A DNA stretch of 64,000 nucleotides from Naasia sp. SYSU D00948 (GTDB taxonomy: Bacteria; Actinomycetota; Actinomycetes; Actinomycetales; Microbacteriaceae). The position numbers and the translations under genes were made by a program. The notes below the pieces were generated by a model. That model had not been told where the DNA came from. It ran no database searches and saw only the letters and a list, made by a program, of their open reading frames with translations. The stretch is taken from assembly GCF_017916515.1 (NCBI RefSeq), contig NZ_JAFMTA010000001.1, positions 1,178,001 to 1,242,000 of the forward strand, read 5' to 3'. This document shows positions 7,650 to 16,276 of the stretch, one piece after another; position 1 is the stretch's first letter, and each line of letters begins with the position of its first letter.

Positions 7650-8782
7650 CGCGCCTCCCCGAAGCCCGCCTCGTACGCGGCGAGCCACTGCTTCTGCTCG
7701 CGGACCACGGGGTGGTCCTCGGCGTAGACGTTGTCGAAGATCAGGCCGACGTCGACCGTGCCAAGGGCGAGGGTCCGGCGGCGCAGGTCGGCCGCGAGGT
7801 CCATCGCCTCCTGGTCCACCGACCGGAACCAGTCGCCGTCGGCGAGGTCTCGCTGCTCGAGATGGTGCCGGTAGCGCAGGATCGGGTCGCGCGCCTCCCA
7901 GTAGGCGAGCTCCTCCGCCTCCCGGTAGCGGGTCGGATCGTCGGAGGTGGTGTGGGCACCGATCCGGTAGGTGATGGCCTCGATGAAGCCCGGTCCTCGC
8001 CCGGCACGGGCGTCATCGAGCTGCTTCGCGGTCACCGCGTAGCTCGCGAGGACGTCGTTGCCGTCGACGCGGGTGGAGCGGAGGCCGAAGCCGGCCGCGC
8101 GGTCCACGAGCGGCGTGCGGGACTGGCGGCTGACCGGCACCGAGATGGCCCAGTGGTTGTTCTGGAGGAAGAAGACCTGGGGCGTCTGGTAGCTCGCCGC
8201 CCAGATCATCGCCTCGTTGGTGTCGCCCTGCGAGGTGGCGCCGTCGCCGAAGTACACGAGGGCGGCCTCGGCCTCCTCGGGCGACCCGGTGCCGCTCTTG
8301 CCGTCCAGCGCGATGCCCATGGCATAGCCGGTCGCGTGCAGCGTCTGAGACCCGATGACGAGGGTGTAGAGGTGGAAGTTGCCGACCTCCTCAGGGACCC
8401 AGCCCCCGTGGGTGAGGCCGCGGAGCATCCGGATGATGTCGAGCAGGTCGAGCCCGCGGATCATCCCGACGGCGTGCTCGCGATATGCGGGGAAGATGCT
8501 GTCCTGGGGGCGAGCAGCATGACCGGAGCCGACCTGGGCCGCCTCCTGGCCGTGGCTCGGCACCCAGAGGGCGAGCTGGCCCTGGCGCTGCAGGTGCCCC
8601 GCCTCGGCGTCGGCGCGGCGGATGACGACCATGTCGCGGTAGAAGCGCCGGAGGAGGTCCTCGTCCACGCGCTCGAGATAGGGGAGGAACTCCTCCGCCG
8701 CCGCGTTCGGCTCGTACCGCCCCTCCGGGGAGATGATCTGCACCGAGACGGCGTCGTCCGGAGTTTCGGGCACAGTTCCCAT
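7646..8782 (-). CDS. 2-oxoacid dehydrogenase E1 alpha subunit
   Basis: 378 residues. The thiamine diphosphate motif starts at GDGATSQGD and ends in QNN about 30 residues later (VFFLQNNHWAIS). The RIGAHTTSDDPTRYR segment is the phosphorylation-loop region shared by PdhA and BkdA. The long N-terminal segment before the core and the LPYLERVDEDLLRRFYRDMV start resemble the branched-chain type. The start is uncertain: ATG at 8782 has AAGG only a few bases away, while GTG at 8773 would have better spacing. It lies 68 bases downstream of an aminotransferase on the same strand, so amino-acid transamination and oxo-acid oxidation may be coupled. Confidence 0.88.
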   Translation of the reverse strand: MGTVPETPDDAVSVQIISPEGRYEPNAAAEEFLPYLERVDEDLLRRFYRDMVVIRRADAEAGHLQRQGQLALWVPSHGQEAAQVGSGHAARPQDSIFPAYREHAVGMIRGLDLLDIIRMLRGLTHGGWVPEEVGNFHLYTLVIGSQTLHATGYAMGIALDGKSGTGSPEEAEAALVYFGDGATSQGDTNEAMIWAASYQTPQVFFLQNNHWAISVPVSRQSRTPLVDRAAGFGLRSTRVDGNDVLASYAVTAKQLDDARAGRGPGFIEAITYRIGAHTTSDDPTRYREAEELAYWEARDPILRYRHHLEQRDLADGDWFRSVDQEAMDLAADLRRRTLALGTVDVGLIFDNVYAEDHPVVREQKQWLAAYEAGFGEAR

Positions 8783-8850
8783 CCGATCCTTCGTGTCGTC
8801 GTGCGCACGGCCGAGGCGCTGCGGGGCGAAGTCGGGTTCCGGCACCGGGC

Positions 8851-9957
8851 CTAACCTACCCGCAGCGCCGGAGAGCCCTCGGGGAGGATGCGCACAATCT
8901 CGCTCGCGGCGGTTAGGAGCTTGTCCACCGACTCCGCCTCGCCGATCGAGACCCGGATCCCCTCGGGAGGGAAGGCCCGCGCGCTGATGCCCGCCTCGTG
9001 CAGGAGGTCGGCGGCCTCCGCGGTGGCGTCGCCGAGCGGGAGCCAGACGAAGTTGCCCTGGGAGCGGGGAACCGCGAGACCCGCCGCGGCCAGGCCCGCC
9101 GCCACGGCCTCCCGCCGCTCGACGATGGTGTCGACGCGGGACCGCAGCTCGTCCTCGGCGTCCAGCGATGCGTCGCCCGCGGCGAGCGCCACGGCGGTCA
9201 CCGACAGCGGGATGGCCGCGGCACGCGCCGCGTCGAGCAGGGGCACGGGTCCGATGGCGTAGCCGAGCCGCAGTCCGGCGAGGCCCCACGCCTTCGAGAA
9301 GGTGCGGAGAACCACGAGGTTGGGGTGCCGTCCCAGCAGCCGCGCGCCGTCGGCGGCGTCCGGATCGCGGACGAACTCCGCGTACGCCTCGTCGAGGAGG
9401 ACGAGGACGTCCTGCGGCACGGCGGCGAGGAAGCGGTCGAGCTCCTCCGAGCTGACGACGCAGCCGGTCGGGTTGTTGGGCGAGCACACGAGGACAACCC
9501 GGGTCCGGTCGCTGACCGCCGCCGCCATGGCGTCGAGGTCGTGCCGGCCGTCGGCCAGCAGCGGGACGCGCCTGCTGGTCGCGCCCGCCACGGTGACGAG
9601 GCCCGGGTACGCCTCGAAGGAGCGCCACGCGTAGAGCACCTCGTCGCCCGGGCCCGCTGCCGCGGCGATGAACTGGGACAGCAGGGACACCGAGCCCGCC
9701 CCGACGTGGACCTCGTCCGCGCTCACTCCGAACCGCTCGGCGAGCCGGGCTCGCAGTCCGGCGGCCGCCGCGTCCGGATACCGGTTGAGCTCCGCGGCAC
9801 GTGCGACGGCATCGAGCACGCCGGGCAGGGGAGCGAAGGGGTTCTCGTTCGAGGAGAGCTTGTAGCCCCCTTCGACCGCAGGGCGGCCCTGCCGGTAGAC
9901 GGGCAGCGCGACGATCTCCGGCCGGAGCCGGACGGGCGTGCGGGGGGCGTCGGTCAC
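8851..9957 (-). CDS. HisC/Pat-like PLP aminotransferase
   Basis: 368 residues of fold-type I aminotransferase with SNENP (36-40), NNPTG (161-165), DEAYAEF (199-205) and the PLP-binding Lys222 in FSKAWGLAGLR. This subgroup holds histidinol-phosphate aminotransferase and the actinobacterial aromatic aminotransferase Pat. No other his gene is here, and it precedes a 2-oxoacid dehydrogenase, so Pat or a broad-range enzyme is the better guess. The GTG start at 9957 lies 8 bases after a TAGAAT box with no ribosome site, so it looks leaderless. It is divergent from the gene at 10007. Confidence 0.82.
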   Translation of the reverse strand: MTDAPRTPVRLRPEIVALPVYRQGRPAVEGGYKLSSNENPFAPLPGVLDAVARAAELNRYPDAAAAGLRARLAERFGVSADEVHVGAGSVSLLSQFIAAAAGPGDEVLYAWRSFEAYPGLVTVAGATSRRVPLLADGRHDLDAMAAAVSDRTRVVLVCSPNNPTGCVVSSEELDRFLAAVPQDVLVLLDEAYAEFVRDPDAADGARLLGRHPNLVVLRTFSKAWGLAGLRLGYAIGPVPLLDAARAAAIPLSVTAVALAAGDASLDAEDELRSRVDTIVERREAVAAGLAAAGLAVPRSQGNFVWLPLGDATAEAADLLHEAGISARAFPPEGIRVSIGEAESVDKLLTAASEIVRILPEGSPALRVG

Positions 9958-9965
9958 GGCCGCCC

Positions 9966-10000
9966 ATTCTATTTCGCGCCCCCGAGGGGGATGCCATAGT
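9966..10000. promoter_or_regulatory. Divergent leaderless promoters
   Basis: The 49-bp gap holds TAGAAT on the minus strand (9966-9971), 8 bases before the aminotransferase GTG, and CATAGT on the plus strand (9995-10000), 6 bases before the ATG of the gene at 10007. Neither start has a ribosome site. A CCCCC-GAG-GGGGG hairpin lies between them. Confidence 0.45.
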
Positions 10001-10006
10001 GGTCCG

Positions 10007-10405
10007 ATGCGCAGGTTCGTGGTCACCGTCGTCGGCAACGCCATCGCGCTGTGGCTCACCACGCTGATCGTCGCCGGGATCGGCGTGACGCCCTACCGCA
10101 ACGACGACGTCGTCGCGACCGTCCTGACCTATCTGCTCCTCGGACTCCTCTGGGGACTCGTCAACGGGATCCTGGGCACGGCGATCCGGATCGTGGCGTT
10201 CCCCCTGTACATCCTGACGCTCGGGCTGCTCGCGCTGATCGTCAACGGCCTCCTCTTCCTCCTGGTGGCGTGGATCAGCGACCTGCTCGGCTTCGGGCTG
10301 CACGTCGACGGCTTCTGGTGGGGCGTGCTCGCCGCTCTCGTCATGGCGATCATCAACTGGGCGCTCGGGCTCGTCCTGCGGCCCCTCGCGGGCGCCAAGG
10401 ACTGA
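10007..10405 (+). CDS. Small four-helix membrane protein, YvlD / phage-holin-4 superfamily
   Basis: 132 residues with four hydrophobic segments and the Gly/Asn pattern GLVNGILGTAIR...PLYILTLGLLALIVNGLLF typical of the Phage_holin_4_2 / YvlD family. Despite the name, chromosomal members are not phage genes; their role is unknown, with a possible link to envelope stress. ATG at 10007 follows CATAGT by 6 bases, so it is probably leaderless; the longer frame from 9938 overlaps the neighbour's promoter and is not used. It converges on the hydrolase gene with a 20-base gap. Confidence 0.8.
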   Translation: MRRFVVTVVGNAIALWLTTLIVAGIGVTPYRNDDVVATVLTYLLLGLLWGLVNGILGTAIRIVAFPLYILTLGLLALIVNGLLFLLVAWISDLLGFGLHVDGFWWGVLAALVMAIINWALGLVLRPLAGAKD

Positions 10406-10425
10406 GCACCACCTCGACCCGCTCC

Positions 10426-11751
10426 TCACCGGATCCGCTCGGCGCGCCAGGCACTCGAGCGTCCCGTCCCCGCCGTGGGGAAGAGTCCGAGGATGTCGGA
10501 TCGCACCCGGGACACCCGCGACTCCTCGCTCCGGTCGGCGAGCGCGAGGGTCGACCGGTACTCGGAGAGCTCGTGTCCCGGGACGGCGCGCTCCGACGGC
10601 GGCGGCCGTCCGTCGTACAGCGACCGGGTGACGACGACGCGCGAGCCGGCCGCGACCGGTCCGGCGAGCGCCGGAACGAGGTCCTCGGCGTGCTCGACCG
10701 CGAGGACCGGAACGTCCTCCGGCGGCGGTATCGCGCCGCCGGGCGACCCGACGGTGACCATGCCCGCGACCCGGAACTCCCCGGACTCCGCGAGCCGAGC
10801 GGCGATGAGCCCGCCCTGGGAGTACCCCACGAGCACGACGGGATCCCCGGGCCTCGCGCCGGACGCGCGGAGCGCCGCGACGGCCGCCTCCTGGGACTGC
10901 GCGGGAGCGCCGCCCATCGCGGCGACGTTGGATGCCATGTCCCAGGGCTCCTCGCGCGGCACCAGTCCGTGCTCGAGCGTGCCCCCGAGGTAGAGCGCGT
11001 ACACCGGGCCCTCCTCTCCGTCGAAGCGCTCGACCCGGAGCTGCGGGTCGCCCTCCCGCGGAGGAGGGATCCGGGCCCCGAGCTCGGCGAGGGTGCCGGG
11101 CGGCGGAACCTCCGTGACGCCCTCTCGGCGCAGCCGGAGCGGGCCCGCCGGCACCGGACCCGGCAGCGCGCCGAGCAGCACGCGGGCCAGCCGCTCGCGC
11201 CCGAACAGCCCGGTGGTGCGGTCATCGGCGACCACAGCCGCCATCCAGGGAAGCCGGACCGCTCCGCGCACGGCGTCGTCGACCGCGCCCGCCGCGAGCC
11301 GCAGCGCGGCCACGACGCGAGGGTCGGACAGCCGCGCACGGTGCTGGGCGAGGATCGGCGCCGCCCCCGGCGCGCCCAGAGCCAGCCAGCCGGCGACGCC
11401 GAGCACGACCGGCGCCGGCACCAGCGCCAGGGCGACCGGCGCGACCGTCCCGGCCCAGTAGGCGCCGTGCCCGATGGCGGTCTCCACGCTCCTCTCGATG
11501 CCCGCCTCGGCCACCGAGTACGCGTCGAGCGCCGCCCGCAGCAGCACCGAGACGAGCCACAGGCGGTCCGCCACCCGGTCGAGCTCGAGGGCGAGGATGC
11601 GCAGCTCGTGATCCTGGGCAGCGGTGTAGAGCGAGCGGGCGATCTCCTGGAGCTCGGCCGCGAGCACGCGCGCGCGGGCGGCAGCCACGAGCAGGTCCTC
11701 GCCGGCCACCGTCACGTCGCCCCCGCCGGACACGACCAGCACGTCGCTCAT
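10426..11751 (-). CDS. Alpha/beta hydrolase with N-terminal helical domain
   Basis: 441 residues. The first ~130 are Ala/Leu-rich helices with a weak membrane-like stretch (VAPVALALVPAPVVLGVAGWLAL). The C-terminal half is an alpha/beta hydrolase with nucleophile motif GYSQGG (309-314, Ser311) and candidate acid Asp357 and His393, the triad of lipases/esterases. There is no signal peptide. Its ATG overlaps the stop of a 68-residue helical protein upstream (ATGA). Long helical regions before a GYSQGG hydrolase, next to a small helical partner, recall WXG100-like arrangements, but a secretion link is only inference. The substrate is unknown. Confidence 0.7.
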   Translation of the reverse strand: MSDVLVVSGGGDVTVAGEDLLVAAARARVLAAELQEIARSLYTAAQDHELRILALELDRVADRLWLVSVLLRAALDAYSVAEAGIERSVETAIGHGAYWAGTVAPVALALVPAPVVLGVAGWLALGAPGAAPILAQHRARLSDPRVVAALRLAAGAVDDAVRGAVRLPWMAAVVADDRTTGLFGRERLARVLLGALPGPVPAGPLRLRREGVTEVPPPGTLAELGARIPPPREGDPQLRVERFDGEEGPVYALYLGGTLEHGLVPREEPWDMASNVAAMGGAPAQSQEAAVAALRASGARPGDPVVLVGYSQGGLIAARLAESGEFRVAGMVTVGSPGGAIPPPEDVPVLAVEHAEDLVPALAGPVAAGSRVVVTRSLYDGRPPPSERAVPGHELSEYRSTLALADRSEESRVSRVRSDILGLFPTAGTGRSSAWRAERIR

Positions 11752-11954
11752 GGCTGGTGCGGTATGTACGCGGCGAGGCGCGCCCGCAGCCGCTCGCAGT
11801 CCTCGCTCAGTGCCGAGATCGACGCCCGGTAGAGCCCGGCGGCGGGCGAGCGCCAGCCGACCTCGGCCAGCGCGGCGACCCGGCCGGGGAGGCCGAGGAG
11901 GGCGAATCCCGCCTCGTCCGCTGCCGCCCTATCCACCGCCTGCTCGGGTGTCAC
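11748..11954 (-). CDS. Small helical protein paired with the hydrolase
   Basis: 68 residues from GTG at 11954, Ala-rich and predicted mostly helical, with a GWRSPAAGLYR turn near the middle that resembles the W-x-G/S hinge of WXG100-type proteins. It has no Cys, signal or membrane segment. Its stop overlaps the hydrolase ATG, so the two are made together. The start is a choice: longer in-frame reading exists upstream, but the sequence there looks non-coding and has no ribosome site. Function unknown. Confidence 0.5.
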   Translation of the reverse strand: MTPEQAVDRAAADEAGFALLGLPGRVAALAEVGWRSPAAGLYRASISALSEDCERLRARLAAYIPHQP

Positions 11955-12096
11955 GGAGCGAGGATCGTCTCGGCACGACCCGCGAGAGGACTCACGAGGG
12001 GCTCCCGCGGACGCCGCCCGCCTCCGGTCGCCTGGGGAGGGTGGTCCAGAATGGACGACGGCGCCGCGAGGGCGCCGCACGACACGGAACGGAACC

Positions 12097-13482
12097 ATGA
12101 CCTCCCTCCCGCAGCAGCCCCTCAGCCCCCTCGACGGCCGGTACAGCGCGGCGATGGGGGAGCTCTCCCAGCACCTGTCCGAGGCCGGCCTGAACCGTGC
12201 CCGGGTCCTCGTCGAGGTCGAGTGGCTGCTGTACCTCACCGACCACGGCATGTTCGGCACCGCACCGCTTCCCGCCGAGCAGGCGCAGAAGCTGCGGGAT
12301 GTGGTGACCGAGTTCGGCGCCGAGCAGGTGGAGGAGTTGGCCGGTTTCGAGGCCCGCACCCGCCACGACGTCAAGGCCGTCGAGTACTTCCTCCGCCGCC
12401 GGCTCGACGACCTCGGCCTCGGGGCGATCGCGGAGCTGACGCACTTCGCCGCCACGAGCGAGGACATCAACAATCTCGCCTACGCCCTCACGGTGCGCGA
12501 GGCCGTGACGACCGTCTGGCGGCCGCGGCTGGAGACCGTCGTCGACACGCTCCGCGAGATGGCGCTCGAGCATCGGGCCGTGCCGATGCTCGCCCGCACG
12601 CACGGGCAGCCGGCCACCCCGACGACGATGGGCCGGGAGCTCGCCGTCTTCGTCGCGCGCCTCGACCGGCTCATCGCGAAGCTCGACCGAGCCGAGTACC
12701 TGGGCAAGTTCAACGGGGCGACCGGGACCTACGCGGCCCACCTCGTCGCGGGTCCGGACGCCGACTGGCAGCGGGTCTCCCGCGAGTTCGTCACCTCGCT
12801 CGGGCTCACCTGGAATCCGCTCACCACGCAGATCGAATCGCACGACTGGCAGGCCGAGCTGTACGACCTCGTGGTCCACATCGGGCGGGTCCTGCACAAC
12901 CTCTGCACCGACATCTGGACGTACATCTCGCTCGGCTACTTCCGGCAGATCCCGGTCCCGGGTGCAACCGGATCCTCGACCATGCCGCACAAGGTGAATC
13001 CGATCCGGTTCGAGAACGCGGAGGCCAACCTCGAGCTGTCCGCGGCGGTGCTCGGCGCCCTGTCCGCGACCCTCGTGACCTCGCGCCTGCAGCGCGATCT
13101 GACCGACTCGAGCAGCCAGCGCAACATCGGGGTCGGACTCGGCCACTCCCTGCTCGCGCTCGACAACATCGCGCGCGGCCTCGGCGAGCTCGCCCTCGAT
13201 CCCGATCGGCTGGCCGAGGACCTCGACGGGAACTGGGAGGTGCTCGCCGAGGCCGTGCAGACGGTGATCCGCGCCGAAGTGGCGGCCGGCCGCAGCTCGA
13301 TCGCCAACCCGTACGAGCTGCTGAAGGAGCTGACGCGGGGGCGTCGCCTCGACGCCGCGGGGCTGCGCGACTTCGTCGCCGGACTCGACCTGCCCGAGGA
13401 CGCCAAGGCCCGACTCGCCGCCCTCACCCCCGCGAGCTACACGGGTCTCGCCGCGGAGCTGACGGGACTGGTCGCCCGCTAG
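12097..13482 (+). CDS. purB: Adenylosuccinate lyase
   Basis: 461 residues of the fumarase/aspartase superfamily with the signature GSSTMPHKVNP (about 288-298), whose Ser is the catalytic base. It starts LSPLDGRYSAAMGELSQHLSE, characteristic of PurB. It cleaves SAICAR and adenylosuccinate, releasing fumarate, in purine synthesis. ATG at 12097 follows GGAACGGAACC. No other purine gene is close. Its TAG stop overlaps the stop of the convergent small membrane gene by 4 bases. Confidence 0.95.
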   Translation: MTSLPQQPLSPLDGRYSAAMGELSQHLSEAGLNRARVLVEVEWLLYLTDHGMFGTAPLPAEQAQKLRDVVTEFGAEQVEELAGFEARTRHDVKAVEYFLRRRLDDLGLGAIAELTHFAATSEDINNLAYALTVREAVTTVWRPRLETVVDTLREMALEHRAVPMLARTHGQPATPTTMGRELAVFVARLDRLIAKLDRAEYLGKFNGATGTYAAHLVAGPDADWQRVSREFVTSLGLTWNPLTTQIESHDWQAELYDLVVHIGRVLHNLCTDIWTYISLGYFRQIPVPGATGSSTMPHKVNPIRFENAEANLELSAAVLGALSATLVTSRLQRDLTDSSSQRNIGVGLGHSLLALDNIARGLGELALDPDRLAEDLDGNWEVLAEAVQTVIRAEVAAGRSSIANPYELLKELTRGRRLDAAGLRDFVAGLDLPEDAKARLAALTPASYTGLAAELTGLVAR

Positions 13483-13727
13483 GGTCTGCCGTCGGGATTC
13501 GAGTCCGTGCCGCCCGCGGGCGGCGCCTTCGGGTCCCCGGCGACCAGGGCGAGCATCGCGAACGCGACCAGCGACACGATGAAGGCGACGCCCAGGAAGA
13601 TCACCGCGAGCCCGATGTCCCGGGCCGTGATCAGCACCACGAGCCCCGCGAACAGGCCGACGGCCAGGGAGAGCCCGATCAGCTCCGCGGGCCGGAACCG
13701 TTCGCGTCGCGACGGCTTGGCGTTCAT
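13479..13727 (-). CDS. Small two-helix membrane protein
   Basis: 82 residues: a basic N terminus (MNAKPSRRERFRP), two hydrophobic segments (about 19-35 and 41-63) and a hydrophilic Pro/Gly-rich tail. Its ATG overlaps the stop of the DUF308-like gene upstream (ATGA), so they form a two-gene unit. It has no motif that I recognise; proteins of this build are common in Microbacteriaceae. It is convergent with purB, sharing stop-codon bases. Confidence 0.7.
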   Translation of the reverse strand: MNAKPSRRERFRPAELIGLSLAVGLFAGLVVLITARDIGLAVIFLGVAFIVSLVAFAMLALVAGDPKAPPAGGTDSNPDGRP

Positions 13728-14320
13728 GCTCGGCTGACCTCCTCGGCATCGGGAGCGGATGCTCCATTCGGTCCCGACCACAGCAGCGACAGCGCCGCGA
13801 TGATCAGGTAGACGCCGGCGACCGCCCCGTACGCCCCCACCAGACCCACGGTGACGACGGGATTGCCCGCCGCCACGAGCACGGTCACCGCGAGGACCAG
13901 GGTGACGATCCCGAGGACGACGCGGTCCCGGGCCTCCGCTCCCGCGTCCGCGCGCCGCAGCCCGAGCAGCAGCTCGAGGAGCCCGGAGGCCGCCGCTGAC
14001 AGCGCGACGGCCGGGACGAGGGCCTCCGCCGCAGCGCCCGGCGAGACGGCGAGGAGGGCGCCCGCGAGCACGCCGGTCGCGATGCCGACGACCCCGGCTG
14101 CGAGCGTGAGTGCGGCACCGATCTGCGTCGACGCCGAGCGAGAGGCCGTCGTGGCGAGCAGGAGACCCTGCAGGAAGGCGAACGCCCCGTACACCGCCAT
14201 CCCGAACACCGGGTTGTGGTCGGCGGAGAAGGTGATGACGAGCGCGAGGACGGCGGCGAGGATGCCCCGCACGAGGAGCACGGCCCAGTAGCCGCGCCCG
14301 TCGTTCCGCTCGCGAGTCAC
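13724..14320 (-). CDS. DUF308/HdeD-like membrane protein
   Basis: 198 residues with six hydrophobic segments arranged as short repeats (GILAAVLALVITF, GALLAVSPG, LVLAVTVLVAAGNPVVTVGLVGAYGAVAGVYLII), the pattern of DUF308 acid-resistance-like proteins. The start is GTG at 14320 with GGAGG 5 bases before it. Physiological role unknown. It is co-translated with the small membrane protein downstream. Confidence 0.7.
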   Translation of the reverse strand: MTRERNDGRGYWAVLLVRGILAAVLALVITFSADHNPVFGMAVYGAFAFLQGLLLATTASRSASTQIGAALTLAAGVVGIATGVLAGALLAVSPGAAAEALVPAVALSAAASGLLELLLGLRRADAGAEARDRVVLGIVTLVLAVTVLVAAGNPVVTVGLVGAYGAVAGVYLIIAALSLLWSGPNGASAPDAEEVSRA

Positions 14321-14525
14321 TGCCGCCTCCGTCTTGCGGCCACCCCTCGGCGGCCCTGACCACCCTATTCCACCGGGAAGGGCGCTCCCTGGGGGGACGG
14401 CGAGGGCCGCGACCCCGTTCCTCGGCCTGCGCGCACCCACCGAGATGCCACGTGATGTCCCCATACCGGCCGAGTGAGAGCACCAGGTGGCACTTCGACG
14501 GGCCGGCGGCTCCGCGAGGAACCGG

Positions 14526-15899
14526 TCAGTGCCCGGGCGGCAGGTCGACGAAGCGCGAGTAGTGGCCGTGGAAGCCCACCGTGACGGTCCGGGTGGGGCC
14601 GTTGCGGTGCTTGGCGACGATGAGGTCCGCCTCACCGGCGCGGGGGCTGTCCTTGTCGTACGCCGCCTCCCGGTGGAGGAGGATCACCATGTCGGCGTCC
14701 TGCTCGATCGAGCCCGACTCACGCAGGTCCGAGATCGCCGGCAGCTTGTCCGCGCGCTGCTCGGGTCCGCGGTTCAGCTGCGACAGCGCGATGACCGGGA
14801 CCTGCAGCTCCTTCGCGAGCAGCTTGAGCGCACGCGAGAACTCGGAGACCTCCTGCTGGCGGCTCTCGACCCGCTTGCCCGAGGTCATCAGCTGGAGGTA
14901 GTCGATCACGACGAGCTTGAGGCCGACCTTCTGCTTCAGCCGCCGGCACTTCGCGCGGATCTCCACGAGCGTCATGTTCGGGCTGTCGTCGATGTACAGC
15001 GGGGCGTCGTTGATGCGGCCACGCGTCTGGGCGAGCTTCGTCCAGTCGTCCGCCTGCAGCGTGCCCTTGCGCATGTGCTGGAGCGGGATCGCCGCCTCGG
15101 CCGACATGAGGCGCATGGCGATCTCGCTGCGGCCCATCTCGAGTGAGAAGAAGACGGACGGCAGATTGTGCTTGATGGAGGCCGCGCGCGCGAAGTCGAG
15201 GGCGAGGGTCGACTTCCCCATCGCCGGACGGGCGGCCACGACGATCATCTGACCCGGGTGCAGGCCGTTGGTGAGGTCGTCCATCTCGCTGAAGCCGGTG
15301 GGCACGCCGGTCATCGTGCCGTCCTTGCCCTGCGCGGCCTCGATCTCGTCGATGGCGACCGTCACGGCGTCGGTGAGCGGGACGTAGTCCTCGGCCTCCT
15401 TCTCGCGCGTGACGGCGTAGATCTCCGCCTGCGCGGTGTTCACCAGGTCGGTCACCTCGCCCTCGCTGGCGTAGCCCATCTGGACGATGCGCGTGCCGGC
15501 CTCCACCAGACGGCGCAGCACGGCGCGCTCGGCGACGATCTCCGCGTAGAAGCCCGCGTTCGCGGCCGTTGGGACGATGCTCGTCAGCGTGTGGAGGTAG
15601 TCGGCGCCGCCGGCGCGAGCCAGGTCGCCCGTCTTGGTGAGCTGGTCCGTGACCGTGATGACGTCTGTGGGCTCGCCGTGGGCGTAGAGGTCGAGGATCG
15701 CGTCGAAGATGACCTCGTGCTTCGGCACGTAGAAGTCGACGCCCTTGACCGCCTCGAGCACGTCCGCGACGGCGTCCTTGCTCAGCAGCATGCCGCCGAG
15801 CGCGCTCTGCTCGGCCAGCAGGTCGTGCGGGGGAGTCCGCTCGGAGCCCCGGCCGTCCCCGCGGGTGTCGGTTGCGAGCCCCAGATGAGCGATCGACAT
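14526..15899 (-). CDS. dnaB: Replicative DNA helicase
   Basis: 457 residues. An N-terminal primase-binding domain (about 20-125) is followed by a RecA-like domain with Walker A ARPAMGKST, Walker B LVVIDYLQLM and the arginine-finger/DnaB motifs QLNRGPEQR and DLRESGSIEQDAD. No intein is present, unlike many actinobacterial DnaB proteins. As a hexamer it unwinds the fork ahead of polymerase III. The start is ATG at 15899, with GGGGAGGA 5 bases before; the longer frame upstream has no ribosome site. The upstream region contains DnaA-box-like motifs. Confidence 0.95.
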   Translation of the reverse strand: MSIAHLGLATDTRGDGRGSERTPPHDLLAEQSALGGMLLSKDAVADVLEAVKGVDFYVPKHEVIFDAILDLYAHGEPTDVITVTDQLTKTGDLARAGGADYLHTLTSIVPTAANAGFYAEIVAERAVLRRLVEAGTRIVQMGYASEGEVTDLVNTAQAEIYAVTREKEAEDYVPLTDAVTVAIDEIEAAQGKDGTMTGVPTGFSEMDDLTNGLHPGQMIVVAARPAMGKSTLALDFARAASIKHNLPSVFFSLEMGRSEIAMRLMSAEAAIPLQHMRKGTLQADDWTKLAQTRGRINDAPLYIDDSPNMTLVEIRAKCRRLKQKVGLKLVVIDYLQLMTSGKRVESRQQEVSEFSRALKLLAKELQVPVIALSQLNRGPEQRADKLPAISDLRESGSIEQDADMVILLHREAAYDKDSPRAGEADLIVAKHRNGPTRTVTVGFHGHYSRFVDLPPGH

Positions 15900-16228
15900 G
15901 TGTTCCTCCCCGACGCGTGCCGTGCATGACGCACCCAGTGAAGCGGATGCCCCCGACACCGGAACCCCCCGTTCCGGCACTCCTCGACGCTACAGTCAGG
16001 CGGCGTTTCCACGGTGTGCACAGAACTGTGGAGAAGATGCGGGAAAGGGGGATCGCGGTGTGCAGAGACTGTGGGAAGCGGCGGCGTGTCTCCGCGACGG
16101 GCGGCCCTGATTCAGGCCCTGACCGGCGCTTTTCCTCCTACAGCGTGAGCCTGGGGAAAAGTGCGCTCAAGGAGAAGTCGAAGGTTGGCGGCGTCCCTGG
16201 TCTGTGTACAACCCTGTGGGAACACGAC
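15900..16228. promoter_or_regulatory. dnaB upstream region with DnaA-box-like motifs
   Basis: This gene-free stretch holds no believable ORF. On the minus strand a TAGCGT box lies at 15987-15992, followed by a hairpin CCGGAAC/GTTCCGG (15959-15977) in the leader. Farther up are four TGTGNNNAN motifs: TGTGGAGAA (16027), TGTGGGAAG (16070), TGTGTACAA (16203) and TGTGGGAAC (16215). TGTGTACAA is the complement of TTGTACACA, which fits the GC-rich DnaA box TTGTNCACA. The others are one or two bases off. Confidence 0.4.
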
Positions 16229-16262
16229 AAGCGGCGGCGCAGGAGAACCTGCGCCGCCGCTT
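16229..16262 (-). terminator. Terminator of the rpsF-ssb-rpsR-rplI operon
   Basis: AAGCGGCGGCGCAGG (16229-16243) and its exact complement (16248-16262) form a 15-bp stem with an AGAA loop, 14 bases after the rplI stop, followed on the minus strand by TTGTCGTGTT. This is the strongest hairpin in this part of the window. Confidence 0.85.
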
Positions 16263-16276
16263 GAGGAAGGGTGCTG

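Noticed and set aside
8851-9957. Firm call as hisC
   Set aside because: No other histidine gene is present, and Pat-type enzymes share the same motifs, so only a family name is given.
10007-10405. Prophage holin
   Set aside because: The domain name contains holin, but no lysin or other phage gene is present, and chromosomal members of this family are common.
7646-10429. A 927-codon frame
   Set aside because: Only its last part is E1alpha. The rest is the antisense or frame shadow of the aminotransferase and of the 10007 gene, with typical GC-rich low complexity.
14446-14491. TGCCAC ... GTGGCA inverted repeat upstream of the DUF308-like gene region
   Set aside because: Six-base arms some 34 bases apart are likely by chance at this composition.
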